From Lachnospiraceae bacterium (lineage in GTDB: Bacteria; Bacillota; Clostridia; Lachnospirales; Lachnospiraceae): a stretch of DNA of 64,000 nucleotides. The stretch lies in the NCBI GenBank assembly GCA_009774145.1, contig VSND01000007.1, positions 1-64,000 on the forward strand, written 5' to 3'. Below are positions 1 to 8,771 of the stretch, in pieces. The notes under the pieces were generated by a model. The model ran no database searches. It was not told the origin of the DNA and saw only the letters and a program-made list of their open reading frames with translations. The position numbers were made by a program, and so were the translations under genes. How positions within the stretch are numbered: the stretch's first letter is position 1; each line of letters opens with the position of its first letter.

Positions 1-387
1 ATAATAAACGTACAAAATAAATGCATGCATTGATTTGAAAAGGAAGGAGATGAGTAAAGTTGTGGGTTAAAAACGATCATGAGCGTGTAAAACTGACATA
101 ATAGAGCTTCCTGTATTATAAAGGTTTTGCACAGTTTTGTACCTTGAAAATTTAATACGGGATAGCCTATATTGCGAAAGTCTGTAACGGAATCTAAATA
201 AATGATATAGAAAGTAGGTATGATGGAAATGGTTGTACAGCAGATATGAGACAGTTTGAACAACATAAAAACGATACAAGTCCCCACTTTTTATACAGAT
301 TTCTGACTAAGAAAGTCTCTAAAAGGGGTCAAAATAATGACTGAAGTAAAAATTATTGATAAAAATGTGGACAAAGGAGAAATTTAA
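1..387. other. AT-rich upstream region of mobile element gene
   Basis: No convincing gene longer than about 20 codons is present here. The DNA is AT-rich like the downstream ATPase gene, and unlike the GC-richer chromosome after about 5,050. Two tiny reading frames have good ribosome-binding sites: a 6-codon frame at 50-70 behind AAGGAAGGAG, and a 16-codon frame at 337-387 annotated separately. The region is probably the intergenic part of the element between its transfer module (off-window) and its recombination module. Confidence 0.5.
337..387 (+). CDS. 16-residue leader-like small ORF
   Basis: This is a 16-codon frame starting ATGACTGAAGTA, preceded by AAGGGG about nine bases upstream, with its TAA directly abutting the ATG of the large ATPase gene at 388. 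The exact abutment would permit translational coupling. The peptide is hydrophilic and matches nothing I recognise. It may be a coupling leader, a degenerate gene start or chance. Confidence 0.25.
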   Translation: MTEVKIIDKNVDKGEI

Positions 388-3318
388 ATGGACGGTAATA
401 CTTATTCGTATTTTACAAGGAAAGAAGAACCTGAACATGAAATTGCGTTTACCATGACTAATGGTCGATCAACGAAAGATTTTTATACTCGACCAATTAG
501 CCAGCAATCAGAATATCAAAAAAGGCCGTTAATTGTATCACCGGATTCTGATAATAAAAACCAGATACCATATATTCAATATGAAGATAATACCATACTG
601 GATATAGAACGAAGAAAAGCTTTATTCAATGTCCAAAAAGAAGAAGCTAATGAAATAGTAAAAACTTATTATGCAGCGCAAAAAGACATGAATCGTTTTG
701 ACATTATGTCACGTAGAGAATTGCAAAAGACGATAATGATTCTTGAAGCAAATGGTGGTATTAGAATTGAAAAGGAACAGTTTGGAGGAATATTATCTGA
801 GAGAGCGGCGTTTAGAATTTTGATTTCCAAACGATTATATTGTTTGCAGGGTGATAAGCCTTCGGTATTGTTTGTGCAGGTCTCTGAAAATGATAGAATC
901 TCTGATCTGTATCTTTCTATAGAAAAAATGAATGCCAGATCAGTGAATGATGCGTTTGAAAGAGCGGGGATATCTTTTGGTTTTGGCCATAAAAAAGAGA
1001 CGCAATTTAGACAAAGACTGATTGCAAAAATTATGGAAATTGCTGAAGAAAAGTTTCTTCCATTATCTCATGGCTGGTATAGAAATGGAGACGAGATAGA
1101 TTTTGCATATCCGAAAGATATGACATGGAAGGAGGTTGAAAGTAGATTGAAAGGTGTGCAAGCTAATGTAGCAAGGATACAATGCTATAAAGGAATGCAG
1201 GAATATTTTGATAAAGATGAAGTGGATATACTGTTGACGAAAGCTATGATCTGGCTGAACCCATGGTTAGGGGAATATGGACTGGGATTTGACAGACCAA
1301 TAGCTGTTATTACTGAAAATAAGGAGTCTATGATTCAAATGGTAAGTGACTTGAGAGGGGCTAATAAATCTTCGGTAAAAGCACTTACGTTATCGCCAAA
1401 AGAAATCAGAAACTGCATAAGTGAATGTTCATACGGAATTGCCTTTTTTGAGTTTCAGACAGGAAGATATACGATGGATAATCTTATATATATCAGAGAT
1501 AAATGTGGAGAAATAGAGATGGATATAGCGCAACGTAAGACGGCAATAATTTTTGCAGAAGATGGGATTCCAGATAAGTATGCAGAATGCTTTTCGGGTT
1601 TCATTTATCTTTCTGGAGAAAGACAAAATAACAGGAGGAATACGCAATGTTCTGAACAGTTTTTGCATGAAATAATACAGTATGTTTTGGGAAACCATGC
1701 ATCAGTAATAAATATGATGAAAGATGAAACAGAACAGACCATTGATATAACGGGTCATATACTAAAGGATTTTATTTGTGTAAATCGAGGTATAAGTCCA
1801 GAATCAGAAAATTATATTGAGAAAATAGATTTTGCTATAAAGAAAATGAAATGCAAATGGGACAGTCCGAGTGACAGTGCAGCTATATGTAATCTGTTTT
1901 GTAAAGCACTTTATGGCGCAACTGGAATCCTTCGAATGTATAATCGGCAGAGAGTTCCCAGTATGTCGGAGGAAGAAATAAGAAGATCCGCATACTATGA
2001 TAGATATTACTATTATCTGCCTGATGCGGTATTTTCGGAGATATGTAAACATCTGGATATTCCATATGGTGCAAAATATGTCAAGAGTCAGCTGATTAAC
2101 GCAGGTATATTAATCAAAAACGGTGTACCTCGAAGTTACAATACTGTACATACAGAATTGATATCTGTATATGGGATCGTCAACAGAATGCGTATGGTAA
2201 AACTGGTTAGAAGCGCCATTGACCGGAAAGCTTATTTTTCTCTGCAGGAAATACTGGAAGAAAGGATGGACGGGAATCCGGAGGAAAGCGGAATTACATT
2301 AGGATGGTCGACTGATTCAGGTAATATAATGAAACTGGCGAGTGATATTATGAACAATAGTATTCTGATTAGTGGGAAGTCAGGATCAGGTAAAACCTGC
2401 ACACTAAATATTTTATCTCGTAGAATTGTGGAACAGGGAGGGACAGTACTGGTTCTGAGTTACAACGACACATTCACGAAGATAGAGGATAGTAAGGATA
2501 TTCGCAGGATTAAAGTAATGTCACAGGGTTTACCAGTAGCATTGTTATCTCCTGCGTGCAAGGTGGACAAGTCTGTGGAAGATGAGAGAGATCTGATAGC
2601 AGCTGTCACAGAAATTTTATGTAATGTTTCTCATCTTCGTGCAAGACAGAAACGCAGGCTTCGAGAGGCGGTGAAACAGGCGGTTCGGGATAAAAATGGA
2701 ACAAATGATATTCAGAAACTGAAAGTAGCCTTACAGGGAACGGATGAGGTGTCAGAAACAGTTTATGAGTGTTATCAGGAGTTACTTGATAAAGTCTGGA
2801 GCAATCCTGAGATGAATCTGTTTGAAAATGGAAAGATGACAATATTGGATTTTTCCGGGTATCCTTCTGAGACACAGCGATTTTTAGCTGAATTGGTCCT
2901 TTCTGTGATTTGGAGGCAGTTCAGAGTTACAGGGATAGACAGAGAAAACACATTGTATGTAGTTTGTGACGAATTTCAAATGTTAAGTGTTAAACAGAAT
3001 GCAGTTCTGGATCAAATGCTGCGGGAAGGGCGTAAGTATCATGTGGCTGTTATGCTGGCTACTCAGACGCTGACTATGTTTGATGCTTCAGAGAGAGCAA
3101 TCGTGCAGCAGGCGGCAACACAGCTATATTTTAGACCATCTGAAAAAGAGATAAAGAGTATATGCCGCTATATAGATGCGAATGATCCAGATGGATGGGT
3201 GCAGGAAATTCAGAACCTGCAAATTGGTGAATGTGTTGCTTTAGGACGCTTTCAGATATACAGGAGCATCATTGAACGTCCAATAAAAATGAGTTTTAGA
3301 GCAAAAAATATAGACTGA
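388..3318 (+). CDS. Large HerA/VirB4-like P-loop ATPase of integrative element
   Basis: The product is a 976-residue soluble protein. Walker A (GKSGSGKT) lies near residues 663-670 and Walker B (LYVVCDE) near 856-862, followed by an ATQT sensor-like motif. This order and the DEF/ATQT pattern are typical of the HerA/DUF87/VirB4 superfamily of DNA-translocating ATPases. The first ~650 residues carry no motif I can name; around residue 225-240 there is a Trp-Tyr-rich patch. The ATG follows an AAAGGAG site and abuts a 16-codon frame. It precedes xis by 14 bp, so the two are probably co-transcribed at the right end of the element. Likely roles are conjugation, element DNA processing or a defence-type cargo ATPase; which one is unresolved. 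The ATPase assignment is firm, the function is not. Confidence 0.6.
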   Translation: MDGNTYSYFTRKEEPEHEIAFTMTNGRSTKDFYTRPISQQSEYQKRPLIVSPDSDNKNQIPYIQYEDNTILDIERRKALFNVQKEEANEIVKTYYAAQKDMNRFDIMSRRELQKTIMILEANGGIRIEKEQFGGILSERAAFRILISKRLYCLQGDKPSVLFVQVSENDRISDLYLSIEKMNARSVNDAFERAGISFGFGHKKETQFRQRLIAKIMEIAEEKFLPLSHGWYRNGDEIDFAYPKDMTWKEVESRLKGVQANVARIQCYKGMQEYFDKDEVDILLTKAMIWLNPWLGEYGLGFDRPIAVITENKESMIQMVSDLRGANKSSVKALTLSPKEIRNCISECSYGIAFFEFQTGRYTMDNLIYIRDKCGEIEMDIAQRKTAIIFAEDGIPDKYAECFSGFIYLSGERQNNRRNTQCSEQFLHEIIQYVLGNHASVINMMKDETEQTIDITGHILKDFICVNRGISPESENYIEKIDFAIKKMKCKWDSPSDSAAICNLFCKALYGATGILRMYNRQRVPSMSEEEIRRSAYYDRYYYYLPDAVFSEICKHLDIPYGAKYVKSQLINAGILIKNGVPRSYNTVHTELISVYGIVNRMRMVKLVRSAIDRKAYFSLQEILEERMDGNPEESGITLGWSTDSGNIMKLASDIMNNSILISGKSGSGKTCTLNILSRRIVEQGGTVLVLSYNDTFTKIEDSKDIRRIKVMSQGLPVALLSPACKVDKSVEDERDLIAAVTEILCNVSHLRARQKRRLREAVKQAVRDKNGTNDIQKLKVALQGTDEVSETVYECYQELLDKVWSNPEMNLFENGKMTILDFSGYPSETQRFLAELVLSVIWRQFRVTGIDRENTLYVVCDEFQMLSVKQNAVLDQMLREGRKYHVAVMLATQTLTMFDASERAIVQQAATQLYFRPSEKEIKSICRYIDANDPDGWVQEIQNLQIGECVALGRFQIYRSIIERPIKMSFRAKNID

Positions 3319-3332
3319 AGGAGGAATAAGAT

Positions 3333-3533
3333 ATGACAAACAAAGTGCCTATTTGGTATAAGTACACACTGACTATTGAGGAAGCAGCAGAATATTTTCG
3401 TATTGGACAGAACAGGCTGCGTCAACTGGTAGCAGATAATCCGGATGCAGATTATGTTTTAATGATTGGAAATCGAGTTCAGATCAAGCGGAAACTGTTT
3501 GAAGCATATATAGACTTAGCAACAGCAGTATAA
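3333..3533 (+). CDS. xis: Tn916-type excisionase (Xis)
   Basis: This is a 66-residue basic protein with a single MerR/HTH_17-like winged helix (YTLTIEEAAEYFRIG, then RLRQLVADNP). It ends in a basic stretch (GNRVQIKRKLFE) closely resembling Tn916 Xis. Family members bind arm sites at the element ends, bend DNA and steer the integrase towards excision. Its length equals the usual 65-70 residues. AAGGAGG sits eight bases before the ATG. It lies between the ATPase and the integrase, the standard Tn916-family order. Confidence 0.88.
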   Translation: MTNKVPIWYKYTLTIEEAAEYFRIGQNRLRQLVADNPDADYVLMIGNRVQIKRKLFEAYIDLATAV

Positions 3534-3580
3534 AACTGGTAGGAGAATCGCTTATAAAGCGACGATTTTCCATGACAAAG

Positions 3581-3626
3581 AGGCTCCAATATGGTAAGAT
3601 AAAAATTGCTATATCGGAGCCTTTTT
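3581..3626 (+). terminator. Intrinsic terminator between xis and int
   Basis: AGGCTCCAATAT (3581-3592) pairs with ATATCGGAGCCT (3611-3622) with one A-C mismatch, and is followed by a T-run. A second weaker hairpin (3542-3570, GAGAATCG with CGATTTTC) lies just upstream. Together they would limit read-through from the ATPase-xis transcript into int, so integrase levels may be set separately. Confidence 0.6.
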
Positions 3627-3673
3627 CATCCCATTACTGGGAAACATCTGGAGATGGAAAGGAGTTCGATAAA

Positions 3674-4873
3674 ATGGTTGAAAAAAGACGGGATGCCCGT
3701 GGCAGGGTACTTCGCAATGGCGAGATTCAAATGTCGGATGGCAGATATCGCTATAAGTACACAGATACATACGGGCAGTCCAGATATGTTTATTCCTGGC
3801 GTCTGGATAAAAACGATCGAATGCTTGCAGGGAAAAAGAGAGAACCATCTTTGCGGGAGAAAGAAAAACAGATAGCTGCAGATCTGTTTGATCAGATTGT
3901 TCCGGAAGGCGGTAGATTGACGGTTGCAGCTCTTGTGGAGAAATACGTGTCTTTGAAAACAGGAGTCCGTCCTACGACAGAAGCGGGGTACAGGACGGTG
4001 CTTAATCTTCTGAGAAGAGAGGAATTTGGACACAGACGCATTGACAAGGTGCGTATCTCAGATGCAAAAGCGTGGCTGATCCAACTGCAGAAAAACGGGA
4101 GGGGATTCAGTACAATCCGTACCATTCGAGGAATTCTCAGACCGGCATTCCAGATGGCTGTGGATGATGACCTGATTCGAAAGAATCCCTTTGGTTTTGA
4201 GCTTGCAACCGTAATCTATAATGACAGTGTTACCAGAGAAGCCCTTACCCGGGATCAGGAGCGCAAGTTTTTAAAGTTCGTTCAGGAAGACAGGCATTTT
4301 AAAAGGTATTATGATGGAATATATATTCTCTTCCATACCGGTCTGCGGATTTCTGAATTTACAGGACTTACAAAGGCGGATATTGATTTTAAGAATATGA
4401 AGATCAATGTGGATCATCAGCTGCAGCGTTATGTTGGAGTGGGCTATAAAGTGGTAGAGCCAAAAACGGAGAGTGGTATACGACAGATTCCGATGACTCC
4501 AGAGGTTTCGGAATGTTTTCGGCGGATTATAAAATCGAGAGCGAAGCCAAAAAAGGAACCTGTGATTGATGGATATGCCGGATTTCTGTTCTTGGATAAA
4601 GACGGACATCCCATGGTGGCAATGCACTGGGAAAAGTATTTTCAGCATATCTGTGAGAAATACAACAAGATCTATAAAGTACAGATGCCGAAAGTGACCC
4701 CCCATGTATGCAGACACACGTATTGTTCCAGAATGGCAGCAGCGCGTATGAATCCAAAGACCTTGCAGTATCTCATGGGGCATTCGGATATCAGTGTCAC
4801 GCTGAATACCTACACGCATCTGGGATTTGAGGAGGCCAGTGAAGAAGTTCAGAGGCTGTTATCAGGCGGCTAA
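3674..4873 (+). CDS. int: Tn916-family tyrosine integrase
   Basis: The product is a 399-residue site-specific tyrosine recombinase. The N-terminal arm-binding domain starts MVEKRRDARGRVL and resembles Tn916 Int. A SAM-like core-binding domain spans roughly residues 80-165, then comes the catalytic domain. Catalytic residues are visible: Arg225 (GLRISE), His344/Arg347 (HVCRH), His370 (MGHSD) and Tyr380 (NTYTH). I chose the ATG at 3674 because AAAGGAG precedes it by nine bases and the homologous N-terminus begins there; an in-frame ATG 102 bp upstream falls inside the terminator hairpin. The gene is complete. As last gene before a composition shift it marks the element's right end. Confidence 0.93.
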   Translation: MVEKRRDARGRVLRNGEIQMSDGRYRYKYTDTYGQSRYVYSWRLDKNDRMLAGKKREPSLREKEKQIAADLFDQIVPEGGRLTVAALVEKYVSLKTGVRPTTEAGYRTVLNLLRREEFGHRRIDKVRISDAKAWLIQLQKNGRGFSTIRTIRGILRPAFQMAVDDDLIRKNPFGFELATVIYNDSVTREALTRDQERKFLKFVQEDRHFKRYYDGIYILFHTGLRISEFTGLTKADIDFKNMKINVDHQLQRYVGVGYKVVEPKTESGIRQIPMTPEVSECFRRIIKSRAKPKKEPVIDGYAGFLFLDKDGHPMVAMHWEKYFQHICEKYNKIYKVQMPKVTPHVCRHTYCSRMAAARMNPKTLQYLMGHSDISVTLNTYTHLGFEEASEEVQRLLSGG

Positions 4874-4880
4874 AAGTGTT

Positions 4881-4918
4881 GGGTGCAAACTGATCGGTTT
4901 TGCACCCGGATTTGCACC
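4881..4918. repeat. TGCACC inverted/direct repeats after int
   Basis: GGGTGCAAA (4881-4889) is inverted at 4899-4907 (TTTGCACCC) and repeated directly as TTTGCACC at 4911-4918. The inverted pair could be the int terminator. Alternatively the three copies could be integrase/excisionase arm-type binding sites near the element end. The sequence does not decide between these. Confidence 0.45.
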
Positions 4919-4987
4919 TTTTGGTGAAGAAAATATAAAAAAATCTGCAAAGATATATCAAAAAGAAAAAGAAGTTATATACAGAGA

Positions 4988-5020
4988 AAAACCTTGAAAA
5001 ATCAACAAATATAAGGTTTT
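4988..5020. other. Candidate attachment/core region at element right end
   Basis: AAAACCTT (4988-4995) and AAGGTTTT (5013-5020) form a perfect 8-bp inverted pair around a 17-bp AT-rich spacer. They sit immediately before the change to GC-richer chromosomal genes. Tn916-like integrases recombine at AT-rich spacers flanked by imperfect inverted arms, so this is a reasonable core-site candidate. Without the left end no direct repeat can be verified. Confidence 0.3.
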
Positions 5021-5048
5021 ACATAAAAATGAAAGGATACAGAAAAAG

Positions 5049-5513
5049 ATGATAAAAATACTCTTTATTTGTCACGGCAACATCTGCCGCAGCCCCATGG
5101 CCGAATACGTGATGAAGGACATGGTGGAAAAATGCGGTCTTTCCGATTGTTTCTACATCGATTCCGCAGCCACCAGCACGGAGGAGATCGGCAGCCGTGT
5201 CCACCATGGTACGCGCAGTAAACTGAAGGAAGTCGGGATTTACTGCGGAGACCACCGTGCCAGGCAGATGAAGCGGGCAGACTATGTGGAATACGATTAC
5301 CTGATCGGTATGGATACATGGAACATCCGCAACATGCTGCGGATTGTGGGCAGGGACCCGCAGAAGAAGATCTGCCGCCTTCTGGACTTTGCAAAAGAGT
5401 CTGGAGATATTGCCGATCCGTGGTATACCGGAAATTTTGACGAGACCTATGAAGATGTGAAGGAAGGCTGTGAAGCGCTTCTGGCTTATATGAAAGAGAA
5501 AGGGCTGTTCTGA
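5049..5513 (+). CDS. Low molecular weight protein-tyrosine phosphatase
   Basis: A 154-residue cytosolic phosphatase with the LMW-PTP P-loop at the extreme N-terminus (CHGNICRS, consensus CX5RS) and the general-acid loop DPWY near residue 125. The catalytic Cys, Arg and Asp are all present and the length is typical. It removes phosphate from tyrosine (or arginine) residues; partners often include exopolysaccharide kinases, but none is next door. It is the first chromosomal gene after the element, so its native promoter may have been displaced. The RBS is only AAAGG. Confidence 0.92.
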   Translation: MIKILFICHGNICRSPMAEYVMKDMVEKCGLSDCFYIDSAATSTEEIGSRVHHGTRSKLKEVGIYCGDHRARQMKRADYVEYDYLIGMDTWNIRNMLRIVGRDPQKKICRLLDFAKESGDIADPWYTGNFDETYEDVKEGCEALLAYMKEKGLF

Positions 5514-5605
5514 CACGGAGCGGATTTTGAAAAAGATATTTTCGAAAAAGGCGTCTGTTTTTGCAGGCAATTTCCTGAGGATGCGGGAAAAGGAGACAGA
5601 ATACG

Positions 5606-6679
5606 ATGAAATTGATACATTGCGCAGATGTACACCTGGATTCCCGGATGGAGTCGGGGCTGCCGGTGGAGAAGGCAAAAGAACGCCGTCTGGAGCTTCT
5701 GCATACGTTTACACGGATGACAGAGCAGGCGGCAGAGGACAAAGTGGAAGCAATTCTGATCTGCGGGGACCTCTTTGACGGAAGGTCCGTATCCACCCGT
5801 GCCGGAAACTGTGTGCTGGATGCGGTAGTCCAGCATCCGCAGATTATGTTTTATTATCTGCGGGGCAATCATGATCAGGGAAACTTTCTGGAAGGAGTAC
5901 CAGCCCTTCCGGATAATCTCAGGACATTTGGGACGGACTGGACCTCTTATGAACAGGGAGATGTGGTCATAACCGGCGCAGAATGGTCCGGAGAAAACAA
6001 AGATCATATCATGGAACGCCTGTCGCTGGAGAAAGACCGGACCAATATTGTGATGTTTCATGGAATGGCAGCAGAGTATCATGGAAAGGATCAGCCGGAG
6101 TCGTTTTCGCTCCGGCAGCTGCGGGGAAAGAATATTGATTATCTGGCTCTGGGACACATTCACAGTTTTCGGCTGGAACGGCTGGATGAGAGAGGTGTGT
6201 GGTGCTACTGCGGATGTCTGGAGGGACGCGGCTTTGATGAATGCGGACAAAAGGGCTATGTGGAGCTGGATACCGGCAGGGGAACCATAGTTTCCAGGTT
6301 TCTTCCCTTTGCCCGCAGAACGCTTCACGATGTGCCGGTTGACATTACGGGGCTTATGACACAGGAAGAGATACAGCGCAGGATTCGTGGGACTGTGCAG
6401 GGGATCCCGGAAAAAGATATGGTGAAGATACGCCTGACGGGCAGGACGGCTCCGGAAGCGGAGCGGGATGCAGCCTGGCTCCGGAAATGGCTGGAGGAAG
6501 ATTTTTATTTTCTGAAGGTACAGGATGAGACAACATTGTGGATTCGTCCGGAAGAATACCGCTATGATGTATCTTTGAAAGGGGAATTTGTTCGTCTGGT
6601 GCTGGCTTCGGATATGACGGATGAGGAGAAAGAAGAAATACTGTGCAGGGGCATTCAGGCTCTGGAAAGAAAGGGATAA
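5606..6679 (+). CDS. SbcD/YhaO-like metallophosphoesterase (DNA exonuclease subunit)
   Basis: A 357-residue calcineurin-like phosphoesterase with ordered metal-binding motifs: DVHLD (residues 8-12), GDLFD (near 55), GNHD (near 88), FHGMA (near 151) and GHIH (near 188). This signature defines SbcD/Mre11-type nucleases that process DNA ends with an SbcC/Rad50-like ATPase. The next gene is such an ATPase, one base beyond the stop, so the pair should form one complex. A GGAGACAG site precedes the ATG. Either YhaO or SbcD naming is possible; the arrangement with a short membrane-hairpin partner favours YhaO. Confidence 0.85.
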   Translation: MKLIHCADVHLDSRMESGLPVEKAKERRLELLHTFTRMTEQAAEDKVEAILICGDLFDGRSVSTRAGNCVLDAVVQHPQIMFYYLRGNHDQGNFLEGVPALPDNLRTFGTDWTSYEQGDVVITGAEWSGENKDHIMERLSLEKDRTNIVMFHGMAAEYHGKDQPESFSLRQLRGKNIDYLALGHIHSFRLERLDERGVWCYCGCLEGRGFDECGQKGYVELDTGRGTIVSRFLPFARRTLHDVPVDITGLMTQEEIQRRIRGTVQGIPEKDMVKIRLTGRTAPEAERDAAWLRKWLEEDFYFLKVQDETTLWIRPEEYRYDVSLKGEFVRLVLASDMTDEEKEEILCRGIQALERKG

Positions 6680-6680
6680 G

Positions 6681-8771
6681 ATGCGGATTCTCAGATTACA
6701 TATTGAAAATTTTGGAAAACTGCATGATTTTGATATGGATTTTCAGGAAGGATTCCATAGGGTCTGCACGGAGAATGGATGGGGAAAATCTACGCTTGCC
6801 GCATTTATCAGGGCGATGTTTTACGGCCTTCCGGTCACGGCCAGACGATCTCTGAAGGAAAATGACAGAAAGCATTACGTTCCGTGGCAGGGAGGAGCTT
6901 TCGGCGGGAGCATGGAGTTTCAGGCGGGCGAAAAGACATACCGTGCAGAGCGTTTTTTTGGAAAAAAAGACCGGGAAGACACCTTTGTGCTTTATGATCT
7001 GGAGACGGGACTTCTGAGCTCGGATTATTCCGGTCTTCTGGGAGAGGAGCTGTTCCATGTAGATCGGGCGGCATATGTAAGGAGCAGCTTTTTTCTGCAG
7101 CAGGATTTTGCAGTTGCTCTGAATGACAGCCTGAACGCCCGGCTGACGCATGTGGAAGAGGATGCCGGGGACATGGGGAATTACGAACAGGCTATGCTTT
7201 TTCTGGAAAACCAGATGAAATATTATCGGAAAACGGGAAACCGGGGACAGATCGGGAAACTGGAAGAACAGAGGAGAAGCGTACGAGAGGAACTTTTAAA
7301 ATGCCGGGAACAGGAGGAAGAGGCAGAAGAGTGGAGATTTCGTCTCATATCGCAAAGGCAGCGGATAGAGGAAGCTGCGGATCACGTGGAAAAACTGGAA
7401 AAAAGGCTCAGGCATGCGCAGGACTGTCAGCAGATCGAGAAGAAGAGGGCGCAATATGCCCTGCTGAAAAGCCAGGCGGAGGAAAAGCAGGAGGAACTGC
7501 AGAAAATGGCGGTCGAACTGTCGGAATATACCAGTGCTCCGCCAAAAGAAAAAGAGCTGGATAAGGCGCGGGAATGGATCTGCCAGCTGGAGGTATTCAG
7601 ACAGAAAGAATCAGAAGCAAAACGTCAGGTTCAGGATGCGGTCAGCCGTTTGGGAAACATGGAGGATGCCAGAGATGCGCATGTGTCCCCGGGGATGCTT
7701 TACGGCATCCCGGCGGGCATCTGCCTGATCCCTGGGATTTTTTGTCTGATTCGGGGCCTTCTGGCTGCCGGGCTGGTCTTTCTGGGAACCGGTATTCTGT
7801 TTTTTTCGGCAGGATTTATGAAAGTCCGAAAATCCCGGATGGAGAAAGAGCATCTGGAAAAACGGATCCAGGTAAGCCGTCAGCAGGTTCGGGAGGCAGA
7901 GCGTGTACTGCGTGAGACGGAGAAGAAGCAGGAGAACCTTGAGAAAAAGATCTGTGAGTTCCTGTCGCTTCCAAAGCACACGGATCCTGCACAGATGGAA
8001 CGAAGCTGGAAACAGATGCGAAGGAAAAGCCGTGAGTACAGAGATTTGAAACAGAGATATGAACTGCAGAGAAAAGAAGTTTCCAGAAGCCGGGAACTGT
8101 GGTTTCAGTATGGAGAAGGTTTTTCGGAGGAAGAACACAGGCTTCTGTCTGCATCGGGGAAAGAGGGATATGATCTGCAGACGTGGAAGGACAGGCTGGA
8201 GGAATGCCGGATACAGCTGAGACATCTGCAGAAGGAGGAAAATGATATTCAGTACCGGATTGCAGGGCTGCAGGAACGTGCAGAGAGACTGCCGGAACTG
8301 GAGGAAAGAGAGAGCTGGCTGTCTGAAAAGACAGAGGAGGCGGTACGGGAATATGCTCTGCTGGAGCAGACCGCCGGATATCTGAAACTGGCACGGGAAC
8401 GGTTTTCGGCCCGTTACCTGAGTGACCTGCAGGACAGGCTGGAGTATTATATGGGCATCTTAAAGCCTGAGCAGGAGTCTTCCCTGTCTCTGGACGTTGC
8501 GCTTCATCTGAAGGTGCAGGAGGCAGGAGCGCTTCGGCCCATGGAATATCAGAGCGCCGGTCAGCAGGATCTCTTTCATTTTGCGGAACGGCTGGCAATT
8601 CTGGATGTACTCTATAAAGAAGAACAGCCGCCGCTGATTCTGGATGATCCTTTTGTAAATCTGGATACAGCAAAACAGCAGCGGGCTGTGGATATTCTGA
8701 AGCAGCTTTCTGAAAAACGGCAGGTCATCTATTTTACCTGCCATAATGTTATTGGGGAGAAGGCTGTTTAA
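6681..8771 (+). CDS. SbcC/YhaN-like AAA ATPase with membrane hairpin
   Basis: A 696-residue Rad50/SbcC-like ATPase. Walker A near residue 33 reads ENGWGKST, and the C-terminal Walker B is LILDDPFVNLD. Long Glu/Lys/Gln-rich coiled coils flank a central pair of hydrophobic helices (residues ~335-385, starting GMLYGIPAGICL). That membrane hairpin replacing a zinc hook is characteristic of YhaN-type proteins, and no CxxC hook is seen. The ATG at 6681 follows AAGAAAGGG one base after the nuclease stop; an earlier in-frame ATG would lie inside the nuclease gene. It ends by overlapping the convergent MATE gene by 23 bp. It likely powers the upstream nuclease at the membrane. Confidence 0.83.
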   Translation: MRILRLHIENFGKLHDFDMDFQEGFHRVCTENGWGKSTLAAFIRAMFYGLPVTARRSLKENDRKHYVPWQGGAFGGSMEFQAGEKTYRAERFFGKKDREDTFVLYDLETGLLSSDYSGLLGEELFHVDRAAYVRSSFFLQQDFAVALNDSLNARLTHVEEDAGDMGNYEQAMLFLENQMKYYRKTGNRGQIGKLEEQRRSVREELLKCREQEEEAEEWRFRLISQRQRIEEAADHVEKLEKRLRHAQDCQQIEKKRAQYALLKSQAEEKQEELQKMAVELSEYTSAPPKEKELDKAREWICQLEVFRQKESEAKRQVQDAVSRLGNMEDARDAHVSPGMLYGIPAGICLIPGIFCLIRGLLAAGLVFLGTGILFFSAGFMKVRKSRMEKEHLEKRIQVSRQQVREAERVLRETEKKQENLEKKICEFLSLPKHTDPAQMERSWKQMRRKSREYRDLKQRYELQRKEVSRSRELWFQYGEGFSEEEHRLLSASGKEGYDLQTWKDRLEECRIQLRHLQKEENDIQYRIAGLQERAERLPELEERESWLSEKTEEAVREYALLEQTAGYLKLARERFSARYLSDLQDRLEYYMGILKPEQESSLSLDVALHLKVQEAGALRPMEYQSAGQQDLFHFAERLAILDVLYKEEQPPLILDDPFVNLDTAKQQRAVDILKQLSEKRQVIYFTCHNVIGEKAV

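Noticed and set aside
43..70. Six-codon frame with strong RBS near the left edge
   Set aside because: Too short to support; it may be a leader peptide, but nothing downstream suggests attenuation.
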